Assembly: GCF_007667275.1 (NCBI RefSeq)
Contig: NZ_VDQT01000002.1
Coordinates: 985,117-1,049,116 of the forward strand
DNA: 64,000 nucleotides
Direction: 5' to 3'
Source: Stenotrophomonas rhizophila
Lineage (GTDB): Bacteria > Pseudomonadota > Gammaproteobacteria > Xanthomonadales > Xanthomonadaceae
In this document: in pieces, positions 17,884 through 27,213 of the stretch
Layout: each line of letters begins with the position of its first letter
Numbering within the stretch: position 1 is the stretch's first letter
Translations under genes and position numbers: made by a program
Notes under the pieces: generated by a model
Told to the model about the DNA's origin: nothing
Database searches by the model: none
What the model saw: the letters and a program-made list of their open reading frames with translations, nothing else

Positions 17884-20037
17884 GTGAACCGCGCTTCCGT
17901 CCCCGGCCTGGATGGCCTGTTGAACCGCCCCTCGGCCGCCGCCCTGCCGCCCGCGTTGCGCGAGGCGCTGCTGCAGCGCTGGCAGGACGCGCCGGGCACG
18001 CACGCCCCGACCGCGGCGTGGCCGGTGCTGGCCGACACCCTCGATGCACTGGCCCTGCTGTCGGCCGACGACAGCGCCCTGCTGGCCGCGTTGCTGTTCG
18101 ACCTGCCCGGGCTGCGCAGCGACCTGGACGCGCTGCCGCTGGGCAGCCACAAGGCAGCGGTGGTCGGCCTGCTGGACGGGCTGGACGCAGCCGACCAGGT
18201 CTGGGCGCTGCATGCCGGCCGCGATGCCGGGCGCAACAGCGAAGGCCTGCGCCGCCTGCTGCTGTCGATCATCCACGACCTGCGCGTGGTGCCGATCCTG
18301 CTGGCGCGGCAGCTGGCGCGCATGCGCGCGGCCGACCGCCTGCCCGAGGAGGAACGTCGGGCACTGGCCCAGCTGACCCGCGACATCCACGCGCCGCTGG
18401 CCAACCGGCTGGGCATCTGGCAGCTGAAGTGGGAACTGGAAGACCTGGCCTTCCGCCACCTGGAACCGGACACCTATCGCCGCATCGCCCGCGAAGTCGA
18501 TGAAACCCGGCTGGCGCGCGAGCGCTATGTCGAGCAGGTCAAGAAGGCGCTGTCGCGCGAACTGCTGGCTCAGGGCATCGAGGCCGAGGTCAGTGGGCGG
18601 CCCAAGCACATCTACAGCATCTGGCGGAAGATGCAGAAGAAGCGGCTGGCCTACGAGCAGCTGTACGACATCCGCGCGGTGCGGGTGATGGTCAAGGACG
18701 TGGCCGCCTGCTATGCCGCCCTGGGCGTGGTGCATTCGCTGTGGGCACCGGTACCCAGCGAGTTCGACGATTACATCGCCCGCCCCAAGGCCAATGACTA
18801 CCGCTCGCTGCACACCGCCGTGGTCGGTCCGGAAGGGCGCACCATCGAAGTGCAGATCCGCACCCATGACATGCATGCCCAGGCCGAACTCGGCGTGGCC
18901 GCGCACTGGCGCTACAAGGAAGGCAGCAAGGGCGCGGAAAAGGCCTTCGACCGCAAGATCACCTGGATGCGGCAGCTGCTGGAGCAGTCGCAGGACGGCA
19001 CGGCGGGCGAACTGGCCGGCGCGCTGGATGCGGAGCTGACCGAAGACCGGGTCTATGCGCTCAGTCCGAAGGACGAGGTGATGGACCTGCCGCAGGGCGC
19101 CACCCCGCTGGACTTCGCCTACCACGTGCACACCATGGTCGGGCACCGCTGCCGGGGCGCCAAGGTCAACGGCCGCATCGTGCCGTTGACCTACCGCCTG
19201 CGCAGCGGCGACCGCGTGGAGATCCTCACCGGCAAGGAGGCCGACCCGCGCCGCGACTGGCTGCTGGCCTCCAGTGGTTACCTGGCCAGCAACCGGTCGC
19301 GCGAAAAGGTGCGGGGCTGGTTCCACAAGCTGGACCGCGCGCGCAACGTGCAGGCCGGCCGCGACCTGCTCGATCGGGAACTGAAGCGCCTGGGCCTGCA
19401 GCAGGCGGACCTGGCTGCGGCCGCGCGCCGGTTCCACGCCGACAGCGTCGACGATCTCTACATCCAGGTCGCGCTGGGCGACACCGGGCCGCACCAGGTC
19501 AGCCGCGCGTTGCTGGAAGCCGAACGCACCGCCAGCCAGCCCGCGGTGCCGGCGATGCCGCGGCCGACCGCGCGCCGCGACAGCCTGGGCAAGTCCAAGT
19601 TCACCGTGCAGGGCGTAGGCAACCTGCTGGTACAGCTGGCGCGCTGCTGCCAGCCGGTGGCCGGCGAACCCATCGTCGGGTACCTGACCCGCACGCGCGG
19701 GGTCACCGTGCACCGTACCGACTGCGCCGCGCTGGCCCGCCTGTCGGCGGCCAGCCCGCAGCGCATCCTGCCGGTCGAGTGGGGCCAGGCGGGCGGTGGC
19801 TACGAAGTGGACGTGGTGGTCGATGCGGTCGACCGGCGCTGGCTGCTCAAGGACATCACCAACCTGATCGCGCAGGAAGATGCATATGTGCTCGACATCC
19901 ACAGCGACAACGTGCGCAACAGCGGCCGCGCGCACCTGCGGCTGCGCCTGAAGGTCAGCGATTACGGGCAGCTGTCGACCCTGCTCGGCAAGCTCGACGC
20001 CCTGCCTGGAGTCAGCGACGCGCGGCGTCTGGGCTGA
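17884..20037 (+). CDS. relA: GTP pyrophosphokinase RelA ((p)ppGpp synthetase)
   Basis: 717 residues from a GTG start. The N-terminal hydrolase-like domain lacks the HD metal motif, as in RelA and unlike SpoT. The synthetase domain has PKHIYSIWRKMQKKR, YDIRAVRVMV and ANDYRSLHTAVVGPEGR. A TGS domain (DEVMDLPQGATPLDFAYHVH), a zinc-finger/conserved-cysteine region (LARCCQPVAGEPI) and a C-terminal ACT domain follow. On ribosomes stalled with uncharged tRNA it makes pppGpp, triggering the stringent response. A membrane protein gene follows 29 nt later. Confidence 0.94.
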   Translation: MNRASVPGLDGLLNRPSAAALPPALREALLQRWQDAPGTHAPTAAWPVLADTLDALALLSADDSALLAALLFDLPGLRSDLDALPLGSHKAAVVGLLDGLDAADQVWALHAGRDAGRNSEGLRRLLLSIIHDLRVVPILLARQLARMRAADRLPEEERRALAQLTRDIHAPLANRLGIWQLKWELEDLAFRHLEPDTYRRIAREVDETRLARERYVEQVKKALSRELLAQGIEAEVSGRPKHIYSIWRKMQKKRLAYEQLYDIRAVRVMVKDVAACYAALGVVHSLWAPVPSEFDDYIARPKANDYRSLHTAVVGPEGRTIEVQIRTHDMHAQAELGVAAHWRYKEGSKGAEKAFDRKITWMRQLLEQSQDGTAGELAGALDAELTEDRVYALSPKDEVMDLPQGATPLDFAYHVHTMVGHRCRGAKVNGRIVPLTYRLRSGDRVEILTGKEADPRRDWLLASSGYLASNRSREKVRGWFHKLDRARNVQAGRDLLDRELKRLGLQQADLAAAARRFHADSVDDLYIQVALGDTGPHQVSRALLEAERTASQPAVPAMPRPTARRDSLGKSKFTVQGVGNLLVQLARCCQPVAGEPIVGYLTRTRGVTVHRTDCAALARLSAASPQRILPVEWGQAGGGYEVDVVVDAVDRRWLLKDITNLIAQEDAYVLDIHSDNVRNSGRAHLRLRLKVSDYGQLSTLLGKLDALPGVSDARRLG

Positions 20038-20066
20038 GCTCACGTGACCCGCGCTACGCTCAGGGA

Positions 20067-21626
20067 ATGAGCCGTCACCCGGACCATGAGGACGCCGCCC
20101 ATGCCGCCCTGCGCCGCGTGCGGCGCGAGGGTCGCTGGTGGTGGCTGCAGGCCCGGCATGCGCGGCGCATCTGGGCGTGGGCGCTGCTGGTGGCGGTGCT
20201 GGTGTTCGCGCTGCTGGTGGCCTTCGGCCGCCCCCTGGCCACCTGGTTCTGGAACGAGCCGCAGGTCGAGCAGCTGCTCGACCGCGGCGACCGGGCATTG
20301 GCCGCAGGACGATTGAGTGCTGCCGACGGCAGTGGCGCGCGCGAGCTGTACGACGCCGCGCTGGCGCTGGACAGCGATCGCCCGCAGGCCCGCGCGGGCC
20401 TGGCACGCACCGGGCGGGCCGCCCTGGTGCAGGCGCGCGCTGCGCTGGATGCCGGTGACACCGCAGGCGCGCAACGTGCGCTTGCGCTCGCGCGCGAGCT
20501 GCAGGTGCCACAGGCGGAGGCCGACGCGGTGGCCCGGCGGCTGCGCGCGCAGCAGAACAGCGGTGCCGGCATCGGCGCGCTGCTCGGTCGCGCGGAATCG
20601 GCCCTGCAGGCCCGGCGCCTGGACGGCAGCGATGACAGCGCGTTGCCGTTGTTCCAGCAGGTGCTGGCGCGCGCACCCAACCACCTGCGCGCGCTGGAAG
20701 GACGCGAGGACGCGTTGTCGGACCTGTTGCAGCAGGCGCGTGCGACGGCCGCACGCGGCGATGTCGCGATCGCGGCGGCGCAGGTCGTGCGCGCGCGCGA
20801 TTTCGATCCGGGGCATGTAGACCTTCCCGCCACCGAGGCCGCGCTGAATGCAGCGCTGGAGGCGCGCCTGCGCGAGGGCCAGTGCCTGCAGCGCCGCCAG
20901 CAATGGCGACCCGCCGGCACGGCGTTCCAGGCGGTGTTGGCGGCACGGCCGGACGACGCTGCCGCACGCCAGGGGCTTTCCCAGGTGATCGACGCGCTGC
21001 TGGCGTCCTCGGCGCGGCTGGCGGACGACTTCCGCTTCGACCTGGCGACGCGCGCGCTGGCGGATGCCCAGGCACTGGGTGCCTCGACAAACCAGCTGCA
21101 GGCGGCGCGGCAGGCGATCACCCGGGCGCGCGAGGCCGATCGCGCCCTGACCGCGCCGGCCGTGCCGGCCGCGCAGCGCCAACAGAGCATACGAACCCTG
21201 CTCGCGCGCTTCGAAGAGGCAGCAGCGCGGGGCGACATCCTGTCACCGCCAGGTCGCAGCGCCTACGATGCGTTGCGTGAAGCGCAGGCGATCGCGCCAC
21301 GCGACCCGCAGGTGCGCGCGGCGGCACAGCGGCTGCTGCCGGCGACCCGGCAGTGCGTGGAGGACCGCCTGCGCGAGAACCGCGTGCAGGCCGCCGGTGA
21401 CTGCCTGGAGGCCTGGCAGGCGCTGTCGCCCGGCGGTGCGCAGGCCGATGCCCGGCAGCGGCTGGGACAGCGCTGGCTGGCCATCGGCAGCGAACGCCTC
21501 GGCCGCGGCGACGTGCAGTTCGCGCAGGAAGCGCTGCGACAGGCGGCGCGCTGGGGCGTGGCTGACACGTCGGCAGACTACCTGGCCCTGCAGCAACGCC
21601 TGCGCGATGTCGACGCGCTGCGCTGA
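20067..21626 (+). CDS. TPR-like membrane-anchored protein of unknown function
   Basis: 519 residues from the ATG at 20067. A basic cytoplasmic N-terminus (RRVREGRWWWLQARHARR) precedes one membrane segment near residues 35-55 (ALLVAVLVFALLVAFG). The remaining 460 residues are almost all helical, Ala/Arg/Leu-rich repeats resembling degenerate tetratricopeptides (LALDSDRPQARAGLAR, QQVLARAPNHLRALEGRED, AVLAARPDDAAARQGLSQ). It probably lies in the periplasm as a scaffold. It starts 29 nt after relA and may be cotranscribed. The function is not known. Confidence 0.7.
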   Translation: MSRHPDHEDAAHAALRRVRREGRWWWLQARHARRIWAWALLVAVLVFALLVAFGRPLATWFWNEPQVEQLLDRGDRALAAGRLSAADGSGARELYDAALALDSDRPQARAGLARTGRAALVQARAALDAGDTAGAQRALALARELQVPQAEADAVARRLRAQQNSGAGIGALLGRAESALQARRLDGSDDSALPLFQQVLARAPNHLRALEGREDALSDLLQQARATAARGDVAIAAAQVVRARDFDPGHVDLPATEAALNAALEARLREGQCLQRRQQWRPAGTAFQAVLAARPDDAAARQGLSQVIDALLASSARLADDFRFDLATRALADAQALGASTNQLQAARQAITRAREADRALTAPAVPAAQRQQSIRTLLARFEEAAARGDILSPPGRSAYDALREAQAIAPRDPQVRAAAQRLLPATRQCVEDRLRENRVQAAGDCLEAWQALSPGGAQADARQRLGQRWLAIGSERLGRGDVQFAQEALRQAARWGVADTSADYLALQQRLRDVDALR

Positions 21627-21691
21627 GCGGTGCGGCGCGGCATGCCGGGTGGGTCCGTTATAGTGCGCGCTTGTTTCCTTGAGGAGGTGCC

Positions 21692-22528
21692 ATGACGGTC
21701 CTCGTTTCCGGCGCCACCAGCCAGATCGGTCGATTCCTGCTGCCACGGCTGGTCGACGCCGGCGTACCGGTGCGTGCGCTGAGCCGGCATCCGCAACCGG
21801 CGCAGCCCGGGGTCGAATGGCAGGCGGCGGACATGCGCGCGTTGCCGGTGCCCGCGCAGGCGCTGCAGGCCATCGTCAGCTTCGCGCCGCTGGATGCGTG
21901 GGGCGACTGGCTGGCGCGCCAGCAGGTGGCGCCGGCGCGCAGGATCATCGTCACCAGCTCGATGAGCGTGCTCACCAAGCAGGGATCGGCGCAGCCGGAC
22001 GAACAGGCGCTGGTGGCCCTGCTGCAACGCGGTGAGCGCAACCTGGCCGAGCAGGCCGACCGCCTGGGAATGCAGTGGACAGTGCTGCGGCCGACCCTGG
22101 TGTATGGCGCGGGGCTTGATCGCAGCCTCACCCCGATCGTGGCGCGCGCGCGCCGCACCCGCGTGTTCCCGATCCCGATGGCGCATGGCCTGCGCCAGCC
22201 GGTGCACGCCGACGACATCGCGCTGGCGGTGATGGCCGCGCTGCAGGGCGATGCCGCGGCCGGGCAGACGCTGCAGATCGGCGGTGGCGAGCGGCTGGAC
22301 TACCAGCAGATGTTCCAGCGCGTGCATGCCAGCATTGGCACCACCACGCTGCCGCTGTATGTACCGGGCGTCGCGCTGCGCGTGCTGGCCGCGGCCGTGC
22401 CGCGTGCGCGCGGGCCGGTGTCGCGCCTGGAACAGGACCTGGTGGCCGACAACGCCGCACTGGCCGCCACGCTGGGCGTGCACCCGCGGCCTTTCACCCC
22501 GACCCCGGATACCTGGCGACCCCGCTAG
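21692..22528 (+). CDS. NAD-dependent epimerase/dehydratase-like protein (atypical SDR)
   Basis: 278 residues; AGGAGG precedes the ATG by 6 nt, and a TATAGT -10-like element lies near 21660. The nucleotide-binding motif is VLVSGATSQIGRFL. The active-site region is VTSSMSVLTKQG without an obvious YxxxK, the Tyr position being replaced. Atypical SDRs of this type often bind NAD(P) without classical catalysis. Substrate-pocket residues appear near VLRPTLVYGAG and QPVHADDIALAV. The function may be redox sensing or modification of a small molecule. Converges on the glycosyltransferase gene. Confidence 0.75.
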   Translation: MTVLVSGATSQIGRFLLPRLVDAGVPVRALSRHPQPAQPGVEWQAADMRALPVPAQALQAIVSFAPLDAWGDWLARQQVAPARRIIVTSSMSVLTKQGSAQPDEQALVALLQRGERNLAEQADRLGMQWTVLRPTLVYGAGLDRSLTPIVARARRTRVFPIPMAHGLRQPVHADDIALAVMAALQGDAAAGQTLQIGGGERLDYQQMFQRVHASIGTTTLPLYVPGVALRVLAAAVPRARGPVSRLEQDLVADNAALAATLGVHPRPFTPTPDTWRPR

Positions 22529-22553
22529 CGCCGGGGTTCCATCCGGCCGGCGC
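22528..22553. terminator. Hairpin between convergent epimerase and glycosyltransferase genes
   Basis: A 7-bp stem GCGCCGG/CCGGCGC with a 12-nt loop begins at the last base of the epimerase stop codon. No T-run; weak. Confidence 0.4.
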
Positions 22554-22556
22554 CCG

Positions 22557-24656
22557 TCACTCCAGGAACACCCGGCGTACCGTGGCCTGGGCGGCGTCCA
22601 GCGAAAAATGCTGCTGCACGTTGCGCAGCCCGGCCACCGACAGGTGCTGCCACAGCGCCTCGTCGCGATACAGCCGCACCACTGCCGCGGCGAAGGCGTC
22701 GGCGTCATCGGCGATGAGCACATCGTCGCCATCGCGCAGGTGCATGCCTTCGACCGCGCACGTGGTCGCCACCACCGGCTGCCCATGCGCCATGCTCAGG
22801 TTGACCTTGCCCTTCACGCCCGCGCCGAACCGCAGCGGCGCCACGGCAATGCGGACCTCGTCCATGTACGGGGTCACCACCGGCACGAATCCGTGGATCT
22901 CCACGCCGGGCTGGCGCGCCGCCAGCGCCTGCACGACCGGCGGCACGTCTGCGCCGATGCAGTGGAAGCGCACCTCCGGCAGCTGCGCACGGATGCGCGC
23001 GAAGACGTCGCCGATGAACCACTGCATCGCGTCCACGTTCGGCGGATGGCGGAAACCGCCCACGAATACCAGGTCGCGGCGCGCGCTCCAGGGCGCGCCC
23101 GCACCGGCAACCTCGTGCAGGTTGGAGATCAGCTCCACCCGCACCGCGGGCGCGTCAACCTGCAGCTGCGCGCGCTCGGCATCGCTGACCAGCACGGTGA
23201 TGTCGCTGCCGGCCATCACGGCCAGCTCCCGCGTGCGCGTGCGTTCGGCGTTGCGCAGCAGCCCGGCATCGCCGGCCAGTTCGGCGCCGCGGCGTTCGCG
23301 CAGGTAGTGCAGGTCGACGGTGTCGAACACCCGGCGCGCCTGCGGGGCGTAGCGGCGCAGCAGCGGCAGACACTCGCTGGCCACGTGGTGGCGCACCATC
23401 ATCGCCACGGCGAAGCGCGGACCGTGTTCGCGCAGCCAGGTGCCGACGCCTTCCAGGTACGGCGCGTACCAGACTTCCACGCCCAGCTTCTGCAGGGCCT
23501 CGGTGGCGGCACCGCCATGTTCGCGCCGGGTCGGCACGAACACCACGTGCGCGCCTTCGGCCAGCAGCATGCGGATCAGGTTGTACTGGCGCAGCGAACC
23601 CGAATCGCGGTCAGGCTGCGGGACCAGTTCGTCAAGGATCAGGACCTGGCGCTGCCGGCGGTGCAACAGCGCAGGCGTGGGCACGCTGCCGGGCGCCGGG
23701 TGGTCGGCCAGCACCGGCGCCCACTTTGCGGCGAACACGCCGCGATTGCGCACCTGGTAGGCCTTGATGCCGCTGCCGGTATCGGTGCCGTTGCTGGTGC
23801 CTTCGTCGTGCACGACCCGGCTGGCCGGCTGCACCAGCACGCGGTAACCGGCGGCGCGCACCGCGAACGCCAGGTCGGTGTCTTCGTAATAGGCGGGGCG
23901 GTAACGGGTGTCCAGGCCGCCCAGCTGGTCCCACAGCGCACGGGGCAGCATCAACGCCGCGCCCGAGCAGTAGTCGGCATCGCGCAGCGCGCTGTAGCGC
24001 GGATCGTCGGGCGACTCGAAGCGACCGTAGCTCCACGCACTGCCATCGCTGAACACCACGCCGCCCGATTCCTGCAGGCGGCCATCCGGATACAGCAGCT
24101 GCGAGCCGACCAGGCCCGCCGCCGGGGTGGTCCCGAAGGTCTCCAGCAGCGCGTCCAGCCAGCCCGGTTGCGGCACCGTATCGTTGTTGAGCAGGACCAC
24201 GTAGTCGCCGCGCGAGCGTGCGACGCCGTCGTTGCAGGCCTCGATGAAACCGCCATTGGCGGCGCGCACTTCGTAGCGCAGGCCCCGGACCTGCGGCATC
24301 CACTGCACGGTCTCATCGCTGCTGCCGTCGTCCACCACCAGGATCTCGCAGGCAACCTGCGGCGGGTGGGCGGCCAGCGCCCGCAGGCAGGCCAGGGTGT
24401 GCGCGACGTGGTTGTACACCGGGATCACAATGCTGACCCGCGGTTCAACGCTGGAAGGCACTTCGAACGGCGCGAAGGCTTCGGCCGGGGGCAGGTACAA
24501 CGGCGCCCGCTGGGGCGGCGGCAGCGACCGGGTGTGGACCCGGATGCGCTGCCAGGTGGCCTGCCAGCCCCGGGTCCGCAGGCTGGCCACGCTGCGCCGG
24601 AACAGGCCGATCATGCGGTTCAGGAAGTAGCGTAGATCGGCCAAGGATGTCGACAT
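22557..24656 (-). CDS. Two-domain glycosyltransferase (GT2 plus GT4-like)
   Basis: 699 residues. Residues about 74-330 form a family 2 transferase: VSIVIPVYN, VVDDGSSDET, the LLNNDTVPQPGWL DxD-like motif, and YYEDTDLAFAVRAAGYR. From about 345 a second transferase of GT-B type begins (VLILDELVPQPDRDSGS, VFVGGFRHPPNVDAM, FGAGVKGKVNLSMAHGQPVV). Such tandem enzymes extend surface polysaccharides such as O-antigen or rhamnan chains. No other sugar genes flank it, so the pathway cannot be named. It is divergent from mrcB with 89 bp between. Confidence 0.85.
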   Translation of the reverse strand: MSTSLADLRYFLNRMIGLFRRSVASLRTRGWQATWQRIRVHTRSLPPPQRAPLYLPPAEAFAPFEVPSSVEPRVSIVIPVYNHVAHTLACLRALAAHPPQVACEILVVDDGSSDETVQWMPQVRGLRYEVRAANGGFIEACNDGVARSRGDYVVLLNNDTVPQPGWLDALLETFGTTPAAGLVGSQLLYPDGRLQESGGVVFSDGSAWSYGRFESPDDPRYSALRDADYCSGAALMLPRALWDQLGGLDTRYRPAYYEDTDLAFAVRAAGYRVLVQPASRVVHDEGTSNGTDTGSGIKAYQVRNRGVFAAKWAPVLADHPAPGSVPTPALLHRRQRQVLILDELVPQPDRDSGSLRQYNLIRMLLAEGAHVVFVPTRREHGGAATEALQKLGVEVWYAPYLEGVGTWLREHGPRFAVAMMVRHHVASECLPLLRRYAPQARRVFDTVDLHYLRERRGAELAGDAGLLRNAERTRTRELAVMAGSDITVLVSDAERAQLQVDAPAVRVELISNLHEVAGAGAPWSARRDLVFVGGFRHPPNVDAMQWFIGDVFARIRAQLPEVRFHCIGADVPPVVQALAARQPGVEIHGFVPVVTPYMDEVRIAVAPLRFGAGVKGKVNLSMAHGQPVVATTCAVEGMHLRDGDDVLIADDADAFAAAVVRLYRDEALWQHLSVAGLRNVQQHFSLDAAQATVRRVFLE

Positions 24657-24745
24657 CCCGTTACAACTCCAGCTAAGCGGGGAAAACCGGGGGACACGCG
24701 CGCCACCATGGCTGCGATAGACTCGCCGGACTTTTACATTCTTGC

Positions 24746-27190
24746 ATGCCCGTGCCCCGACGCTACGATTCCGACGACATCGACGAGTTCGAAGACGACA
24801 CCGAAAGCCGGTCGCCGCTGTGGCGCCGCCGCCTGGTCACCGCAGCGATGGCGGCGGTGGCGCTCGCGCTGGGCTTCCTGATTCCTTACACCGTGTACCT
24901 GAACACCCAGGTCACCCAACGCTTTGGCGAACTGCGCTGGCAGATTCCCACCCGCGTCTATGCGCGGCCGCTGGCGCTGGCGCCGGGCGTGGCGATGGAT
25001 GCGCAGACCCTGAAGACCGAGCTCGCCGCCTCGGCGTACCGCGATGACGGAACCGGCAAGTCGCCGGCCACGTTCAGCCAGGAGGGCGGTCGCTTCATCG
25101 TCTCCAGCCGCGGCTACAACGATGTCGATGGCAAGGTGGCGCCCCGCCGCATCGAGCTGAGCCTGTCCGGTGGGCAGGTCGCCTCGCTGCGCGATGCCGA
25201 CAGCCGCAAGGCGCTCAAGGCCGCGCGGCTGGATCCGGCGCGCATCGCCACCCTGTACGGACAGAAGCAGGAAGAACGCCGGCTGGTGCGGCTGGAGGAC
25301 ACCCCGGAACTGCTGGTCACCGGCCTGCAGGCGGTGGAGGACAAGGACTTCAACCGCCACCACGGCATCGACCTCAGCGGCATCGCGCGCGCGGTGTGGG
25401 TCACCGTGCGTTCCGGTGGCCAGAGCCGGCAGGGCGCGTCGACGCTGACCCAGCAGTTGGCCCGCAGCGGCCTGCTCGGGATCGGCAAGGAACAGACCGT
25501 CACCCGCAAGTTCAATGAAGTGCTGTACGCACTGATCATGGAAGCGCGGTACGACAAGCGCACCATCCTCGAGGCCTACCTCAACCAGGTCTACCTGGGC
25601 CAGCGCGGCAGCCAGGCGATCCACGGCATGTCCTCCGGCGCCGAATTCTGGTTTGGCCGCGACCTGTCCTCGCTCAACACCGAACACATCGCATTGCTGA
25701 TCGGGCTGGTCAAGGGCCCGTCGTACTACGATCCGCGGCGCAATCCCGAGCGCGCGCTGGACCGCCGCAACTTCGTACTCGGCAAGCTGCATGAGAACGG
25801 CCTGATCGATGACGCCGAGCTGCAGCGGGCGCTGAAGGCCCCGCTGGGCGTGCCCAAGACCCCCGGCCTGATCGCCGCAAACCGGTTCCCCGCGTACGTC
25901 GACCTGGTGCGTCGCCAGCTCGGCCACGACTACCCGGAAGCGGTGCTGCAGGGCGCCGGCCTGAGCGTGATGACCGGCATGGCCCCGTCCGCGCAGGCCT
26001 ACGCCGAAGGTGCGGTGACCAAGACCCTGAAGTCGCTGGAGAACAAGCGTCGCCCCGAGCTGCAGGCCGGCCTGGTGCTGACCGACGTGCACAACGGCGA
26101 CGTGCTGGCCGTGGTCGGCAGCCGCGATGTGTCCGAACCGGGCTTCAACCGCGCCATCGAAGCGCAGCGCCAGGTCGGTTCGCTGCTCAAGCCGTTCGTC
26201 TACCTGCTCGCGCTGGCGCAGCCGGACAAGTACTCGCTGGCCAGCTTCGTCGATGATTCGCCGGTGACGGTGCAGCTCAGCCGCGGCAAGCGCTGGACCC
26301 CGGGCAACGCGGACAACCGCAGCCACGGTACCGTGCGCCTGATCGATGCGCTGGCCAACTCCTACAACCAGGCCACGGTCCGGGTCGGCATGCAGGTGGG
26401 CCCGGAGCGGGTCACCCAGCTGATCAACGTGCTGGCCGGCCTGAAGGCGGAAAGCAATCCGTCGGTGATCCTGGGCGCGACCGACCAGAGCCCGTATGCG
26501 ATGGCCCAGCTGTACCAGTTCCTGGCCTCGGGCGGCGAAATCCAGCCGCTGCATGCGGTGCGTGGCGTGCTCGACCCGCAGGGCAAGCTGCTCAAGCGCT
26601 ACGACAAGACCCCGGCGCCGGCGCAGGAAGGCGACTCGATCGCCGCCAACCTGATCAGCATCGCGCTGCAGCAGGTGGTCTCCAGCGGCACCGCGCAGCG
26701 GCTCAACGCCGACGGCCTGGCGCGCCTGCAGGCGGCCGGCAAGACCGGTACCTCCAATGACGGTCGCGACAGCTGGTATGCCGGCTACACCGGCGACCAC
26801 CTGGCCGTGGTGTGGATGGGCAACGACCAGAACGCGCAGACCGGCCTGTTCGGCGCCACCGGCGCGATGCGGGTCTGGTCGGGCATCTTCAGTCGCCTGC
26901 CGAGCGCGCCGTTGAAGGTCAGCAACAAGGGCCTGGACTGGCAGCCGGTGGAAGCCGGTGGCAGTGCTGCCACCGACGACGCCTGCCCCGGCGCGCGCCG
27001 GTTCCCGTTCGTGGTTGGCTACGCGCCGGCCTATTCCGCCTGCGTGGCCCCGACCGCATTGCCGGAAGGCGAGGGCGGCGAGGGCAGCGAAGGCGGTGGC
27101 TGGCGCAGCTGGTTCGGGCTGGACAGGAAGCCCGACGCGCCGGCCGAACCGGCCCAGGCCGCACCTGCGGCAACGCCCCCCGCTCGATGA
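24746..27190 (+). CDS. mrcB: Penicillin-binding protein 1B (bifunctional glycosyltransferase/transpeptidase)
   Basis: 814 residues. An acidic cytoplasmic N-terminus (YDSDDIDEFEDDTE), one membrane anchor (LVTAAMAAVALALGFLIPYT) and a UB2H-like region come first. The GT51 domain has a catalytic Glu in VEDKDFNRHHG (about residue 198) and GASTLTQQLARSG. The transpeptidase motifs are SLLK (about 478), SYN and KTGTSND (about 665). The C-terminal tail is Gly/Glu-rich then Pro/Ala-rich. It polymerises and cross-links peptidoglycan. The downstream lipoprotein gene begins at or just after its stop, which is compatible with a shared transcript. Confidence 0.94.
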   Translation: MPVPRRYDSDDIDEFEDDTESRSPLWRRRLVTAAMAAVALALGFLIPYTVYLNTQVTQRFGELRWQIPTRVYARPLALAPGVAMDAQTLKTELAASAYRDDGTGKSPATFSQEGGRFIVSSRGYNDVDGKVAPRRIELSLSGGQVASLRDADSRKALKAARLDPARIATLYGQKQEERRLVRLEDTPELLVTGLQAVEDKDFNRHHGIDLSGIARAVWVTVRSGGQSRQGASTLTQQLARSGLLGIGKEQTVTRKFNEVLYALIMEARYDKRTILEAYLNQVYLGQRGSQAIHGMSSGAEFWFGRDLSSLNTEHIALLIGLVKGPSYYDPRRNPERALDRRNFVLGKLHENGLIDDAELQRALKAPLGVPKTPGLIAANRFPAYVDLVRRQLGHDYPEAVLQGAGLSVMTGMAPSAQAYAEGAVTKTLKSLENKRRPELQAGLVLTDVHNGDVLAVVGSRDVSEPGFNRAIEAQRQVGSLLKPFVYLLALAQPDKYSLASFVDDSPVTVQLSRGKRWTPGNADNRSHGTVRLIDALANSYNQATVRVGMQVGPERVTQLINVLAGLKAESNPSVILGATDQSPYAMAQLYQFLASGGEIQPLHAVRGVLDPQGKLLKRYDKTPAPAQEGDSIAANLISIALQQVVSSGTAQRLNADGLARLQAAGKTGTSNDGRDSWYAGYTGDHLAVVWMGNDQNAQTGLFGATGAMRVWSGIFSRLPSAPLKVSNKGLDWQPVEAGGSAATDDACPGARRFPFVVGYAPAYSACVAPTALPEGEGGEGSEGGGWRSWFGLDRKPDAPAEPAQAAPAATPPAR

Positions 27191-27213
27191 CCCGCAACCC
27201 AAGGCAGGCCTCC

